From positions 310,001 to 374,000 of the forward strand of contig NZ_QYUO01000001.1 in assembly GCF_003591035.1 (NCBI RefSeq): 64,000 nt of DNA, in the 5' to 3' direction. Within the stretch, counting starts at the first letter, position 1, and every line of letters begins with the position of its first letter. This document shows, piece after piece, positions 16,388-25,005 of the stretch. This DNA is from Noviherbaspirillum saxi (GTDB taxonomy: Bacteria > Pseudomonadota > Gammaproteobacteria > Burkholderiales > Burkholderiaceae_D). The notes beneath the pieces are model-generated. The model was given only the letters and a program-made list of their open reading frames with translations. It did not search any database and had not been told where the DNA came from. The translations under genes were made by a program, and so were the position numbers.

Positions 16388-16795
16388 TCACCACACTTTG
16401 CGAATCTTGAAATCATGATTCACCACAATCCGCGTGGTAGCAATCAAGGGACTTAGTCCAAGAATCAACTGCGTCAACGCATCTCCCGGCAACGCCCAGA
16501 TCTGCGATGCCGGCTGCGCAATATGCGTCGCCGCCGAAATCAACGGCGCCACCCATTCCGCCTCCGGCGTCACGTCCAGCACCACATCCCCGTCCTGCGT
16601 GGTATGCAGATAAATCTCTCCGCCATGCTCAAGCCCGAAGCATATGCCATGGCCATTCGTATTCTTTTTTTCTATGGCCCGCTGCAGTTCCCAATTGTAG
16701 TTATCGATCCATGCTTCGACGTCATAAGTCGTCGTCAGCACGATCCAGGGCCGCGCGACCGGTTCTTGTGTTGTTTTGTCGTTTACGCTGTCCAT
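16388..16795 (-). CDS. Hypothetical cytosolic protein
   Basis: The start at 16795 (MDSVNDKTTQEP) gives 135 residues; an upstream in-frame ATG (16885) would add a low-complexity leader without good support. The protein looks like a compact alpha/beta domain with aromatic-rich segments (YDVEAWIDNYNWELQRAIEKK, IYLHTTQDGDVVLDVTPEAEW), no signal peptide and no known motif. The function is unknown. The small TAGAGCAGA element lies five bases after its stop and the small lipoprotein gene lies upstream on the same strand. Confidence 0.65.
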   Translation of the reverse strand: MDSVNDKTTQEPVARPWIVLTTTYDVEAWIDNYNWELQRAIEKKNTNGHGICFGLEHGGEIYLHTTQDGDVVLDVTPEAEWVAPLISAATHIAQPASQIWALPGDALTQLILGLSPLIATTRIVVNHDFKIRKVW

Positions 16796-16905
16796 CGCTT
16801 TGTCCGATAACGAATATATGCAAGGTAGGGAGGAAAGAAGGTACCAGGTGCTTGCGCCCCGCCATTGTAGTCGCTCCGCGAACACTTCGTTTCAGCGTCG
16901 ACTCA

Positions 16906-17082
16906 CTATCCGCGCACCCCAAGTGCGGGAACGACATTCCAGCTCTTTTGCGTTTTTGCCGGCGACGTCGGCTGGGTCGCGGCGCGGTCGATATCGCGCG
17001 CTTTGTTATCGCATGCCGCCACGGCTGCAGTGAGCACGAAGACAAGAATCACGATGCGTTCAGGGGGCGAACGAGGAGGCAT
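16906..17082 (-). CDS. Small lipoprotein, 58 residues
   Basis: An ATG at 17080-17082, preceded by GGAAG, opens a 58-codon frame. Residues 4-24 are a classic lipoprotein signal: basic start (PRSPPER), hydrophobic core (IVILVFVLTAAVA) and lipobox Cys (VAAC) at residue 24. The mature peptide is only about 35 residues, with DNKARDIDRAATQPTSPAKT near its N-terminus. Many Burkholderiales encode small lipoproteins of this type with unknown function. It lies upstream of the hypothetical gene at 16388-16795 on the same strand, with 110 bases between. Confidence 0.62.
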   Translation of the reverse strand: MPPRSPPERIVILVFVLTAAVAACDNKARDIDRAATQPTSPAKTQKSWNVVPALGVRG

Positions 17083-17197
17083 TCTTTATTCTTCCAGGAT
17101 GGAGACACCTGACCTAGACAGAATTTCATTTCCCTAGTTCAATACCTTTTTGTATATCGTTCGAATACATAACAGAACGGCAATCCAGATTGACAAG

Positions 17198-19108
17198 CTA
17201 CGATGCCAACCTGGCATAAGGAATGTTCAACAATTGCTCGAATGCTTCCGGCGGTACCGGTTCCGAAAACAGGAATCCCTGCGCAAAATCGCAACCCGCT
17301 TCCGTCAGCCAGTTGCGCTGCTCTTCTGTTTCAACGCCTTCCGCGATCACTTGCAGCCCCAGCTTATGGGCCATCACGATGATGGTTTCAGCAATCGTGC
17401 GGCTAGTGCTGTTGCATGCGGTATCGCGAATGAAAGACTGATCGACCTTCAGATAATCGACAGCGAATTTCTTCAGATAAGCCATCGATGAATAGCCGGT
17501 GCCGAAATCGTCGATCGCCACCTGTACGCCGGCATCACGCAAGCTGAACAATTTTTCCGCAGTCGCATCGGTCGCATTGAGCAGCAAGCTTTCGGTGATT
17601 TCCACCGACATGCTGTTCCAGTCCAGACCCAGATCCTTGAGATACGCGCCCCAGTTCGGCGACTTGGCATTGGCAAGAAACTGTACCGGCGATTTGTTGA
17701 CGCTGATCTGGAATACGTTGCCGCGCAGCGTGCTCCAGCGTTTCGACCATGCCGCCGCCTGCATGAAAACCCAATTGCCGATTTCATTGATCAATCCGGT
17801 TTCTTCGGCCAGCACAACGAACTCGTTGGGGCATATCAGGCCGCGCACCGGATGCAACCAGCGCAGCAGCGCTTCACCCTTGACCACTTGACCGCTGCGC
17901 AAATCCACGACCGGCTGGAAATACACTTTCAGCTGCCGCTGCGGCAGCGCATTGCGCAATTCGCCGATCAGTTTCAGGCGTTGCCATGCCTGATCCTGCA
18001 TCGACTTGGTAAAGAAGCTGAACTGATTGCGTCCCGCATTCTTCGCCACATACATTGCCTGATCGGCATTGCGCACCAGGCGCTCGGGTTCGCTTGCATC
18101 GCCTGGATGCAGCGTGATGCCAATGCTGCCGGAAACATAGATCTCTTCCTGATTCAGCAGGTAGGGACGGCTGATGGCGGACAGAATTTTCTCCGCGATG
18201 TTTTCCACATGCGAGCGGCCATCGAGATTGGTCAGAATGACAGTGAATTCATCGCCGCCCAGACGCGCTACGGTATCGACTTCGCGTACGCTGGCGCGGA
18301 TGCGCGCCGCGGTCTGCTTGAGCAGTTCATCGCCCGCATCATGGCCGAGCAAGTCATTGACTTCCTTGAACCGGTCGAGATCGATAAACAGCAAGGCCAG
18401 CAGGCGGCCGCTGCGGCGCGAGGCGGTGACTTCATATTGCAGGCGTTCACGGAACAGGCTGCGGTTGGGCAAGCCGGTCAGCGCATCGAAATTGGCGCGC
18501 CGCAAGGTCTCCTGTTCCGATGAAATATCGACGGTGGTGCCGACCATGCGCCGCGCCCACCCATCCTCGCTCCGGTCGACCACGGCGCCGCGTGCCAGCA
18601 CCCATTTCCAGTTGCCGTCACGGCAACGCACACGGTATTCGCAAGACATGAAGGAGAGGCGTCCTCGTATGCAATCCATCACATGATCACGCACACGCTG
18701 GAGATCTTCAGGATGCGTAATCGCGATCCAATGTATCAGCGATGTGCCGACATCGGTTTCGCTATAGCCCAGCATGGCACGGCCACGCCGCGACAAGATG
18801 AATTCGTCGCCGCCGATATCCCATTCCCATACGCCATCGCCTGCCGCTTCCAGCGCAAGGCGCAATCGTGCTTCGCTCGCGTGCAAGGCATCGACCGGCA
18901 CCAGATCGGGGTGCGCATTATCAGCCGGCATGCTGTCGTGCTCAGGAAATAATTCAAAGATGCTGCGGCCCAGCACTTGTTCTCGCTGCAAGGCCCGGCG
19001 CTGCAAAAAAGAAGGGTTGGCATCGACAATGCGCAAGTCGCTCGACAATAACAGTAAGCCCTCCGCCACCGCATGTAACGCGGTTTGCAGGTCGGCGGAA
19101 TGCGTCAT
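17198..19108 (-). CDS. PAS-PAS-GGDEF-EAL cyclic di-GMP signalling protein
   Basis: A soluble 636-residue protein. Residues about 5-65 are a first PAS, about 78-200 a PAS/PAC sensor (WEWDIGGDEFILS, then WVLARGAVV), about 210-370 a GGDEF domain with RLGGDEF, and about 385-630 an EAL domain. The EAL catalytic set looks intact: GEALLRW, ITESLLL, VAIDDFGTGYSS, VDYLKVDQSFIRD and AEGVETEEQ. The protein could both make and break cyclic di-GMP; in many such hybrids the GGDEF part regulates the EAL part. No I-site is obvious (EVDT). It sits between the small lipoprotein and the membrane GGDEF gene, both on the same strand. Confidence 0.95.
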   Translation of the reverse strand: MTHSADLQTALHAVAEGLLLLSSDLRIVDANPSFLQRRALQREQVLGRSIFELFPEHDSMPADNAHPDLVPVDALHASEARLRLALEAAGDGVWEWDIGGDEFILSRRGRAMLGYSETDVGTSLIHWIAITHPEDLQRVRDHVMDCIRGRLSFMSCEYRVRCRDGNWKWVLARGAVVDRSEDGWARRMVGTTVDISSEQETLRRANFDALTGLPNRSLFRERLQYEVTASRRSGRLLALLFIDLDRFKEVNDLLGHDAGDELLKQTAARIRASVREVDTVARLGGDEFTVILTNLDGRSHVENIAEKILSAISRPYLLNQEEIYVSGSIGITLHPGDASEPERLVRNADQAMYVAKNAGRNQFSFFTKSMQDQAWQRLKLIGELRNALPQRQLKVYFQPVVDLRSGQVVKGEALLRWLHPVRGLICPNEFVVLAEETGLINEIGNWVFMQAAAWSKRWSTLRGNVFQISVNKSPVQFLANAKSPNWGAYLKDLGLDWNSMSVEITESLLLNATDATAEKLFSLRDAGVQVAIDDFGTGYSSMAYLKKFAVDYLKVDQSFIRDTACNSTSRTIAETIIVMAHKLGLQVIAEGVETEEQRNWLTEAGCDFAQGFLFSEPVPPEAFEQLLNIPYARLAS

Positions 19109-19342
19109 CTCGCGCTCCTCGAAAGCCTAGGTGGCCATTGGGTGGAATAGCCACCTGTGCGAGAACATGTAAGTAGGACCGATCAATCCAATCAGTCATG
19201 TATCGGCAGGCGGCGCGTCAGTTCAGTATGCCTTCCGCTGTTGGAACATGAATTCGGAATGCTCAAACGAGCGGTGATTATTCTGTGCCTTGAAGCACCA
19301 AACCGAATGGATGGATACCGACAGCCCTCTACGCTGTCCCGT

Positions 19343-20500
19343 TCAGTCGCAGGCGACGCGATTTCGCCCCGACGCTTTCGCCGCATACAACGCTGCATCG
19401 GCCCGTCGCATCAATTCCTGGAAGGAATCGGTGTCGCGCAGCATCGCCAGGCCGATGCTCACGGTGTATGCCGGTGTCTCCGGCTGCCCTTCGATATGGA
19501 TTGCGTGCGCACTGCCTTCCATTGTGATGCGTATGCGTTCGGCCACCATGACGGCGGCACTGCGGCTGGTTTCCGGCAGCAGCACCGCAAATTCCTCGCC
19601 GCCGACCCGGGAGAAATAATCGACGCCGCGAATCGCGGTTTCGGCGCGTAGCACTGCATCAATCAACACCTGGTCACCGGTTGCATGTCCCCAGGTATCG
19701 TTGATCGCCTTGAAGTTATCGATGTCGAGCAGCAGTAAGGCCATCGAACGGCTGGTACGCCTTGTCAGCGATAATTCACGCTCGGCCAGTTCAAACAGTG
19801 CACGGCGCGACCAGGCGCCGGTCAGGAAATCGCGGTTGGCTGCATGCTCCGCCTTGGCCAGCATGGTGTCATGCACCATCATGACGGCGCCGATGGTGAG
19901 CACCGGGAGTACAAAGGTACCTGCCGACAGGAAAAACAGATTCCATGGCGACGGTTGCAGCAGCGAGGTCAATTCGCCTTGGCGTGACAGATACAGAATG
20001 GCACGCATTGCGTGCCCGGCCATAATCAGGCCTGCCATGCCAGCCGTGAAGAAATAAGGATAGCGCGAGCGCCACGCCTGGCGCGACCGCATGATCGTCA
20101 TGCCGATGCCTAGGCAGATTGCGCCTTGGAAAAGCGCGACCGATACTGTACGCAGTGCGAATGAATCGATAAGGTAATGGAAGACTGCAATGGCGGCGAC
20201 CATCGCCACTACGGCTGCCGCCAGGATACGCATATGCAGTTTGCGACTGAAAAAGCGTCGGAAGCCGGCCAGGATGGCTGCGCTCGCCGCTGCATAGATT
20301 CCATTGGCGACTTCATACGCGACCGGTGCCGACAACTCCTTGCCGAACGCATATAACAGCAGGGCAACGAAGCCCAAGCCATTGGCAACTGCCCATTCAC
20401 GTATGCCAGGTGTACCGCTGCGCAATAGCGAAATCAGCACGAGCAGCATGACGACGCAAAATAGCGCGCCAATGATGAGAATGTTGAACGTGCTCGGCAT
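19343..20500 (-). CDS. Membrane-anchored diguanylate cyclase
   Basis: 385 residues. The first 210 contain six or seven membrane helices (first at about 5-25) of an MHYT-like or 7TM-type sensor without a recognisable ligand pocket. The C-terminal GGDEF domain (about 220-385) has RVGGEEF as active site and RGVD five residues before as I-site, so it is predicted to be an active, product-inhibited cyclic di-GMP synthase. It lies 234 bases upstream of the PAS-GGDEF-EAL gene on the same strand, forming with it and the CHASE cyclase a local cluster of three c-di-GMP genes. Confidence 0.93.
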   Translation of the reverse strand: MPSTFNILIIGALFCVVMLLVLISLLRSGTPGIREWAVANGLGFVALLLYAFGKELSAPVAYEVANGIYAAASAAILAGFRRFFSRKLHMRILAAAVVAMVAAIAVFHYLIDSFALRTVSVALFQGAICLGIGMTIMRSRQAWRSRYPYFFTAGMAGLIMAGHAMRAILYLSRQGELTSLLQPSPWNLFFLSAGTFVLPVLTIGAVMMVHDTMLAKAEHAANRDFLTGAWSRRALFELAERELSLTRRTSRSMALLLLDIDNFKAINDTWGHATGDQVLIDAVLRAETAIRGVDYFSRVGGEEFAVLLPETSRSAAVMVAERIRITMEGSAHAIHIEGQPETPAYTVSIGLAMLRDTDSFQELMRRADAALYAAKASGRNRVACD

Positions 20501-20894
20501 GATGGCTTAAAGACAGAAGTCGATCGGATGAAATGCGCAAGAGACGGCATGGGCAAGCTGCTCAGGCGCACTGCACGATGAGATTGCAGCATTGCACTGT
20601 AATTCATTCTAAGATGCCATGGAAGCGAAGAATGTTCCGCTTCGAAAGAACAAGAATTGCATGGTTTTTATGCGTACGATCAAAGTCGAATCGCGGCAGT
20701 TATCCGATGTTAGCCAAGAGCAGAAACTTTCGTAGTACAGGCCTATCGAACCGGTAACCCTATAGAGCGCTGCGATCACGCAATTGCCGCATTCTTCCCT
20801 CGCGGCCGATCCACGCTCCCTGCGCGCATCATCATCAATTTCCCCGCATTTCCCGGCGCGCATTTCGGAGTCCATTCTATGAGGAGTACCGACG
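20501..20894. other. Intergenic region between divergent genes
   Basis: About 390 bases separating the membrane cyclase from the RlpA-like gene. Expected to contain both promoters. A weak inverted repeat (GAAGCG...CGCTTC) lies near 20624-20646. No ORF, RNA gene or dispersed repeat was recognised. Confidence 0.45.
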
Positions 20895-21407
20895 ATGAAG
20901 CATCTGTCATGCTGTCTGCATATCGGCGCCGCGCTAATGGTTTCCTGCCTTGCAGCTCCGGCCCTGGCGGAAACAGCTAAAGACGCAGCCAAGCCGCAAG
21001 CCACGCAAAAAGCGACTAAGCCCAAGCTGGATCATTCCGGTCAGCCACGCAAAGGCGAGGCCTCGTATTACGCAAAAAAATTCACAGGGCGGAAAATGGC
21101 GGATGGTACGCCGATGGACCCCAATTCCAATAGCGCCGCCAGCAAAACCTTGCCCCTTGGTACCAAAGCTGAAGTGACCAATCTCGACAACGGCAAGTCC
21201 GAAGTGGTGGAAATCCGCGATCGTGGTCCGTATGTCGATGGCCGCATCGTCGACTTGACGCCGCAGACCGCAAAGAAACTGGATATCCAGGAAAAGGGCG
21301 TCGCACCGGTCGTGGTCACCCCTATCGAAGTGCCGCAGCCGGACGGCAGCGTCAAACCCGGCGCTGCAGCCCTTGACCATGTGAAAGAGGCTGCCAACAA
21401 CCGCTGA
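20895..21407 (+). CDS. RlpA-like double-psi beta-barrel protein (septal ring family)
   Basis: 170 residues with a signal peptide (about 1-25, cut near ALA-ET), a Lys/Ala/Pro-rich linker, and a DPBB domain with the RlpA signature GEASYYAKKFTGRKMADGTPMD, LPLGTKAEVTNLDNGKS and IRDRGPYVDGRIVDLT. The family binds or cleaves denuded peptidoglycan glycans at the septum; the catalytic Asp in IRDRGPY is kept. It lacks the SPOR domain of full RlpA, so it is a short periplasmic relative. RBS GAGGAG precedes the ATG. It is a lone gene. Confidence 0.93.
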   Translation: MKHLSCCLHIGAALMVSCLAAPALAETAKDAAKPQATQKATKPKLDHSGQPRKGEASYYAKKFTGRKMADGTPMDPNSNSAASKTLPLGTKAEVTNLDNGKSEVVEIRDRGPYVDGRIVDLTPQTAKKLDIQEKGVAPVVVTPIEVPQPDGSVKPGAAALDHVKEAANNR

Positions 21408-21427
21408 TGTGGAAGTACGGCGACACG

Positions 21428-21461
21428 CGCCACTCTCACGCCGATACGCGAACAGGCTCTA
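21428..21461. repeat. Half-element related to the TAGAGC family
   Basis: On the minus strand this reads TAGAGCCTGTTCGCGTATCG, then GCGTGAGAG, closely matching one end of the 48-bp element at 16336-16383 (TAGAGCAGATTGCGTATCGG, then TGTGAGGG). Only one end is present here. It begins 21 bases after the RlpA-like stop codon. The match is too long for chance, but the copy is degenerate. Confidence 0.45.
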
Positions 21462-21484
21462 TTGGTGCGGTGTTCGAAGTGCCG

Positions 21485-21667
21485 TCACATTAGCTTCGTA
21501 AAGCGGGGATGGCGCAAGACCGCCAGCGGATTGTGCAGCGGCGCCGTCGGTTCATGCGGCAGCTTCCTGCCAAGCGCCAGTACACCGACCACGCACCGCG
21601 CACCATATAGCCGGTACACATGGTCGCTGCGCTCGGTCAGCAGCGCTGCAGGAAAGAGGCTCCGCAC
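21485..21667 (-). CDS. Unrecognised 60-residue protein or gene remnant
   Basis: A GTG-initiated frame starting 15 bases after the stop of the YdjM-like gene, same strand. The product (SLFPAALLTERSDHVYRLYG, then VLALGRKLPHEP and LRHPRFTKLM) has residue composition and third-position GC like real coding sequence. It reads more like the C-terminal end of a larger enzyme than a full small protein. No family was recognised. It may be a truncated gene or a short gene translated after the upstream ORF. Confidence 0.35.
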   Translation of the reverse strand: MRSLFPAALLTERSDHVYRLYGARCVVGVLALGRKLPHEPTAPLHNPLAVLRHPRFTKLM

Positions 21668-21682
21668 GGAAATTTCTGTACG

Positions 21683-22939
21683 TTATTGCGCGGCGTGATT
21701 GAAAGAGGAATCCGGAATCAATAGATCAAGCCGCGGGTAACCCCATGCCGGGACATTCTCAGGACAGGCGGATTCGGCAAATGCGGCAAATTCCAGCGTC
21801 GAAAAATTGCCGCGCGGCGAGCTGGCAAAGCGGATATCGGTAGCCTGTTTGTTATCGACCAGCGGTGTGCGCGCAAAGCGCAGCCATGCATCGAAATGAC
21901 AATTTTCCGAGCGCAGCGAACGCAGGGCATGCAAGTTCCCTTGGTCTTCCGCAAACAGCGCAATGGCCGGGGTGGCGGCTTTCTGGCGCGCCACGTCGGC
22001 GAAATTTTCCGGACAGGAGGCGGGCGGCATGATGTCGGGCGCGATGCTGACGATGCCGCGCTTGAGATCATAGGTGCCGGCGATTTCATTACTCTCGACG
22101 GAGACGAACGCCCAACACAAGGGATTGGCCGGAAAGGCCGACATCGATGCATCGAGTACCCGCGTGCCGGCATCGCGCTGTACCAGAAAGTGCGCGACGA
22201 TTTCTTTCGCGCGCTGCGAAGCCTGGTACTGCAGCAAGACAAAGCCGCAAGCAAAGACAATGGACAGTGCAAGCGCAGCGCGCCCTTGCACCGATGCGCG
22301 CCACTGCACAATGCCGGTCGCGGCGGCAATCGCCAGCAGCGCCGCAAGCGATCCCCATGACAGAAAGCCGCGCAGGGTAAAGTACACCGAGATCGCAACC
22401 AGCAGCGCGGCCAGCAGCGCTTTGAGCGCACGGCCCGGCACCATCAGCGCCAGCGGCATGCCGAACGCGATCCAGAATACCGGTTCCAGGATGAACACCA
22501 TGTCGCCATACAGCCAGCGCGAATCGAAAGGGTGAAATGGATGGATGCCGTAGGAGTTCAGGTAATCCATCATCAGATGCAGTCCGAAACCGATCGCCAG
22601 GCTCAGGGCGAATCCGATGCGCGCGGTACGGCTTGCCGTGAGCAGGCGCCGTGCGGCAGGCCATAACAGCCAGAACAGCAGCGCCAGCAGCAAGGCTTGC
22701 GGCAAAGCGTACAGCATCGTATGCGTATGCCCGCGGTGATGCAGCAGATAGCCCAGCGGCGCCGGCATCAGCGGCGTCAGTATCAGATCCAGATCGGGGA
22801 AATTACTCGCCAGCCAGCAGGACAGCAATAGGAGGCGATGACGGACGCTTTGGCGGGCAGGGTCGGATTCGGGGGTAAGGCTGCGATGGAGCAGTTCGCC
22901 GGCAGCGAGGCCGGCGACAGAGTGGCTGAGATTATCCAT
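21683..22939 (-). CDS. YdjM-like membrane-bound metal-dependent hydrolase family protein
   Basis: 418 residues. The N-terminal 165 residues match the YdjM/DUF457 family: MDNLSHSVAGLAAGELLHR, NFPDLDLI, HHRGHTHTMLY and GLHLMMDYLNSYGIHPFHPF, with several His/Asp residues that could hold a metal facing the membrane. Further membrane segments (about 75-95, 105-125, 150-225) are followed by a C-terminal soluble domain of about 180 residues. E. coli YdjM is LexA-controlled; no SOS box was recognised here. The substrate is unknown. It may be co-transcribed with the small downstream frame. Confidence 0.85.
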   Translation of the reverse strand: MDNLSHSVAGLAAGELLHRSLTPESDPARQSVRHRLLLLSCWLASNFPDLDLILTPLMPAPLGYLLHHRGHTHTMLYALPQALLLALLFWLLWPAARRLLTASRTARIGFALSLAIGFGLHLMMDYLNSYGIHPFHPFDSRWLYGDMVFILEPVFWIAFGMPLALMVPGRALKALLAALLVAISVYFTLRGFLSWGSLAALLAIAAATGIVQWRASVQGRAALALSIVFACGFVLLQYQASQRAKEIVAHFLVQRDAGTRVLDASMSAFPANPLCWAFVSVESNEIAGTYDLKRGIVSIAPDIMPPASCPENFADVARQKAATPAIALFAEDQGNLHALRSLRSENCHFDAWLRFARTPLVDNKQATDIRFASSPRGNFSTLEFAAFAESACPENVPAWGYPRLDLLIPDSSFNHAAQ

Positions 22940-22995
22940 CGCCAGATATTACCGGCTTTGGATTGGCGCCGTCATTTGCCGGCGGCGGCATTGCG

Positions 22996-23889
22996 CTATG
23001 CCGATGTGGCTTCCGGGCTGATGCGGCCATTGGCCGCGACTGCGTGAAACCATGCGGCGGTTGCGGCGTCGGCCGGAAAGAAGGACTCGACGCGCAATTC
23101 GTGCACGGTCACATCGTGCGGTGTACCCAGCGTCGCAATGGTGGTGAACAGATTGAGCGACACACCACCCTTTTTCAGCATCACCGGCAGGAAAGGCAAC
23201 GCGCGCGCATCGAGATTGGGCGTCCGCGTGGCAGCGGCAATCCCGTCGAACGCCAGCAATTCATCCAGCAGCAGCATTGCATCGCTGCCCGGTCCGTCGC
23301 TCATCGCTTCCCGCTGTATCCAGTGCAGCATGTCGCCGCATACATCGCGCCAGTTTGGAATATAGGGCCGCAGGCCGGCCGGGTCGAGCATCAGTCTTGC
23401 CATGTTGATTTGCCCGTCGCGCGGAATCGGTTGCTGTTCCGGCATCCCGAGCAACCACCGGACCATCATCGCTGCCGGACCGTTCGGCATCACCAGGTTC
23501 CACAGACGGTCGACCACCACTGCCGGATACGGTGCCTGCTGTTGCAGCATGAAATCGAGCGCCTGCTTGACAGCATGCAGTTCGGGGTCGGACAGGCTGC
23601 GTTCCTGGTAAGCCGGCGCAAAGCCGGCCGCAAGCAACATCACGTTGCGCTGCCGTAGCGGAACCTCCAGCACGATCCCGAGCTTGAGCACCATTTCCTT
23701 GCTCGGTTGCGAACGGCCACTTTCCAGGAAGCTGATATGGCGCTGCGAAATGCCGCTTTCCGCGGACAGCCGCAACTGCGTAAAACCCCGCTTTTCACGC
23801 CAATAGCGCAACGCCGACGCGAAGTCGCTGAAATAGCGCTCGTGGGTGGCGTTCGGTGTACGGACTGCCTGTGCCTGAACTGGTGTCAT
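22996..23889 (-). CDS. XRE-family regulator with MmyB-like ligand-binding domain
   Basis: The start at 23889 (MTPVQAQ) follows GGGAACG and gives 297 residues; the longer frame adds unlikely sequence. A helix-turn-helix (about 20-80: LRYWREKRGFTQLRLSAESG, ISQRHISFLESGRSQPS) is followed by an MmyB-like ligand-binding region with the typical NLVMPNGPAAMMVRWLL and WRDVCGDMLHWIQREA. Members are often local repressors of oxidoreductase genes, but none lies adjacent here. A perfect 8-bp-arm palindrome (TCGATTAC/GTAATCGA, 24001-24023) lies 112 bases upstream and could be an operator. Confidence 0.9.
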   Translation of the reverse strand: MTPVQAQAVRTPNATHERYFSDFASALRYWREKRGFTQLRLSAESGISQRHISFLESGRSQPSKEMVLKLGIVLEVPLRQRNVMLLAAGFAPAYQERSLSDPELHAVKQALDFMLQQQAPYPAVVVDRLWNLVMPNGPAAMMVRWLLGMPEQQPIPRDGQINMARLMLDPAGLRPYIPNWRDVCGDMLHWIQREAMSDGPGSDAMLLLDELLAFDGIAAATRTPNLDARALPFLPVMLKKGGVSLNLFTTIATLGTPHDVTVHELRVESFFPADAATAAWFHAVAANGRISPEATSA

Positions 23890-24035
23890 GGTCGTTCCCG
23901 TGAAAATTGCAGCTTCTGTGAATTTGCAAGCAGCAGTGTATCGCTTGCGCAGCGATCTGTTTTGCTGTTGCAACAAGTGTCGGCCTGAACGGGAGTTACG
24001 TCGATTACCTGGCAAGTAATCGATCGGCGCAGCAC

Positions 24036-24073
24036 GAAAAAAAGCCGGCAGGAAGCAGATGCTCCGTGCCGGC
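24036..24073 (-). terminator. Rho-independent terminator of the TerC gene
   Basis: On the minus strand, GCCGGCA and TGCCGGC flank a 16-base loop and are followed by a T7 run. It lies 35 bases after the terC-like stop. Confidence 0.82.
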
Positions 24074-24107
24074 CAAGTAGCAGCATAGTGCTGCTTCAGA
24101 GGAGGTA

Positions 24108-24875
24108 TCAGTGGTGTTTGTGTAGGCCCGAGTCCGGTGTATAAGTGGTCGCCGCCAATTCCTCGCGCGTGGAACGCCTTCTCAGGCGGATATTCAGCAT
24201 TTCCACGATGACCGAGAATGCCATTGCACTGTAGATATAGCCTTTCGGCACGTGGTGACCGAAGCCTTCGGCGATCAGCACCACCGAAACGACAACCAGG
24301 AAAGACAGCGCGAGCATCTTGATGGTCGGATGTTCGGACACGAAGCGTCCGATCGGACCGGCGAAAAACATCATCAATGCGACCGATACCACGACGGCGG
24401 CAATCATCACGGCAATCTGGTCCACCATGCCGACGGCAGTGATGATCGAATCGAGCGAAAACACCAGGTCGATCACCATGATTTGCAACACGATCCCGGC
24501 AAACGTGCTTTTCACCGCAGCGCTTGCGCCATGTTCGGCGCCTTCAAAGGTTTCGTGAATCTCGCCGACGCTCTTGTATAGCAGGAACAATCCGCCAAGC
24601 AGCAGCACGATATCGCGTCCCGAGAAGCCTTGTCCCAATATCGTAAACAGCGGTTGCGTCATGCCGACGATCCATGACAAGGTCAGCAGCAAGCCGATAC
24701 GCATGAACATGGCGAGGAACAAGCCCAGGCGCCGCGTGAATTCCTGTTTTTCCTTCGGCAGCTTGTCGACCAGAATGGAAATGAAAATGATGTTGTCGAT
24801 ACCCAGCACCAGTTCCAGCGCGGTGAGGGTGAGGAAGGCAATCCAGACCTGCGGATCAGAAAGTAATTCAATCAT
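24108..24875 (-). CDS. TerC-family integral membrane protein
   Basis: 255 residues with seven predicted membrane helices and the two acidic TerC signatures ELVLGIDNIIFI (about 21-32) and DLVFSLDSIITAVGM. TerC-family proteins export metal ions, notably Mn(II), from the cytosol or during exoenzyme loading; the E. coli relatives are YoaE/YgdQ/Alx. The tail ends GLHKHH, which could bind metal. It is transcribed alone on the minus strand after a terminator. No yybP-ykoY riboswitch was recognised upstream, where the BI-1 gene terminator lies. Confidence 0.93.
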   Translation of the reverse strand: MIELLSDPQVWIAFLTLTALELVLGIDNIIFISILVDKLPKEKQEFTRRLGLFLAMFMRIGLLLTLSWIVGMTQPLFTILGQGFSGRDIVLLLGGLFLLYKSVGEIHETFEGAEHGASAAVKSTFAGIVLQIMVIDLVFSLDSIITAVGMVDQIAVMIAAVVVSVALMMFFAGPIGRFVSEHPTIKMLALSFLVVVSVVLIAEGFGHHVPKGYIYSAMAFSVIVEMLNIRLRRRSTREELAATTYTPDSGLHKHH

Positions 24876-24910
24876 GCTGCTGTCCTATTTCAATTGTCGT
24901 TGTTATGCCC

Positions 24911-24945
24911 AAAAAGCGAGGGCGCCGGTTGCGTTGGCGCCCTCG
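24911..24945 (-). terminator. Rho-independent terminator of the Bax-inhibitor gene
   Basis: CGAGGGCGCC-GGTTGCGTT-GGCGCCCTCG, perfect 10-bp arms; on the minus strand the stem is followed by CTTTTTGG. It lies about 220 bases after the BI-1 stop because a 165-bp element separates them. Confidence 0.85.
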
Positions 24946-25005
24946 ATCGATCCGCGGGCCAGGGGGAGCGGCGAGACACGCTCGCCGCCTGTTGCTTGTT
25001 CGTTA

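Noticed and set aside
24876..25005. A yybP-ykoY manganese riboswitch upstream of the TerC gene
   Set aside because: The space upstream is taken by the terminator of the preceding gene; I could not find the conserved two-helix junction sequence.
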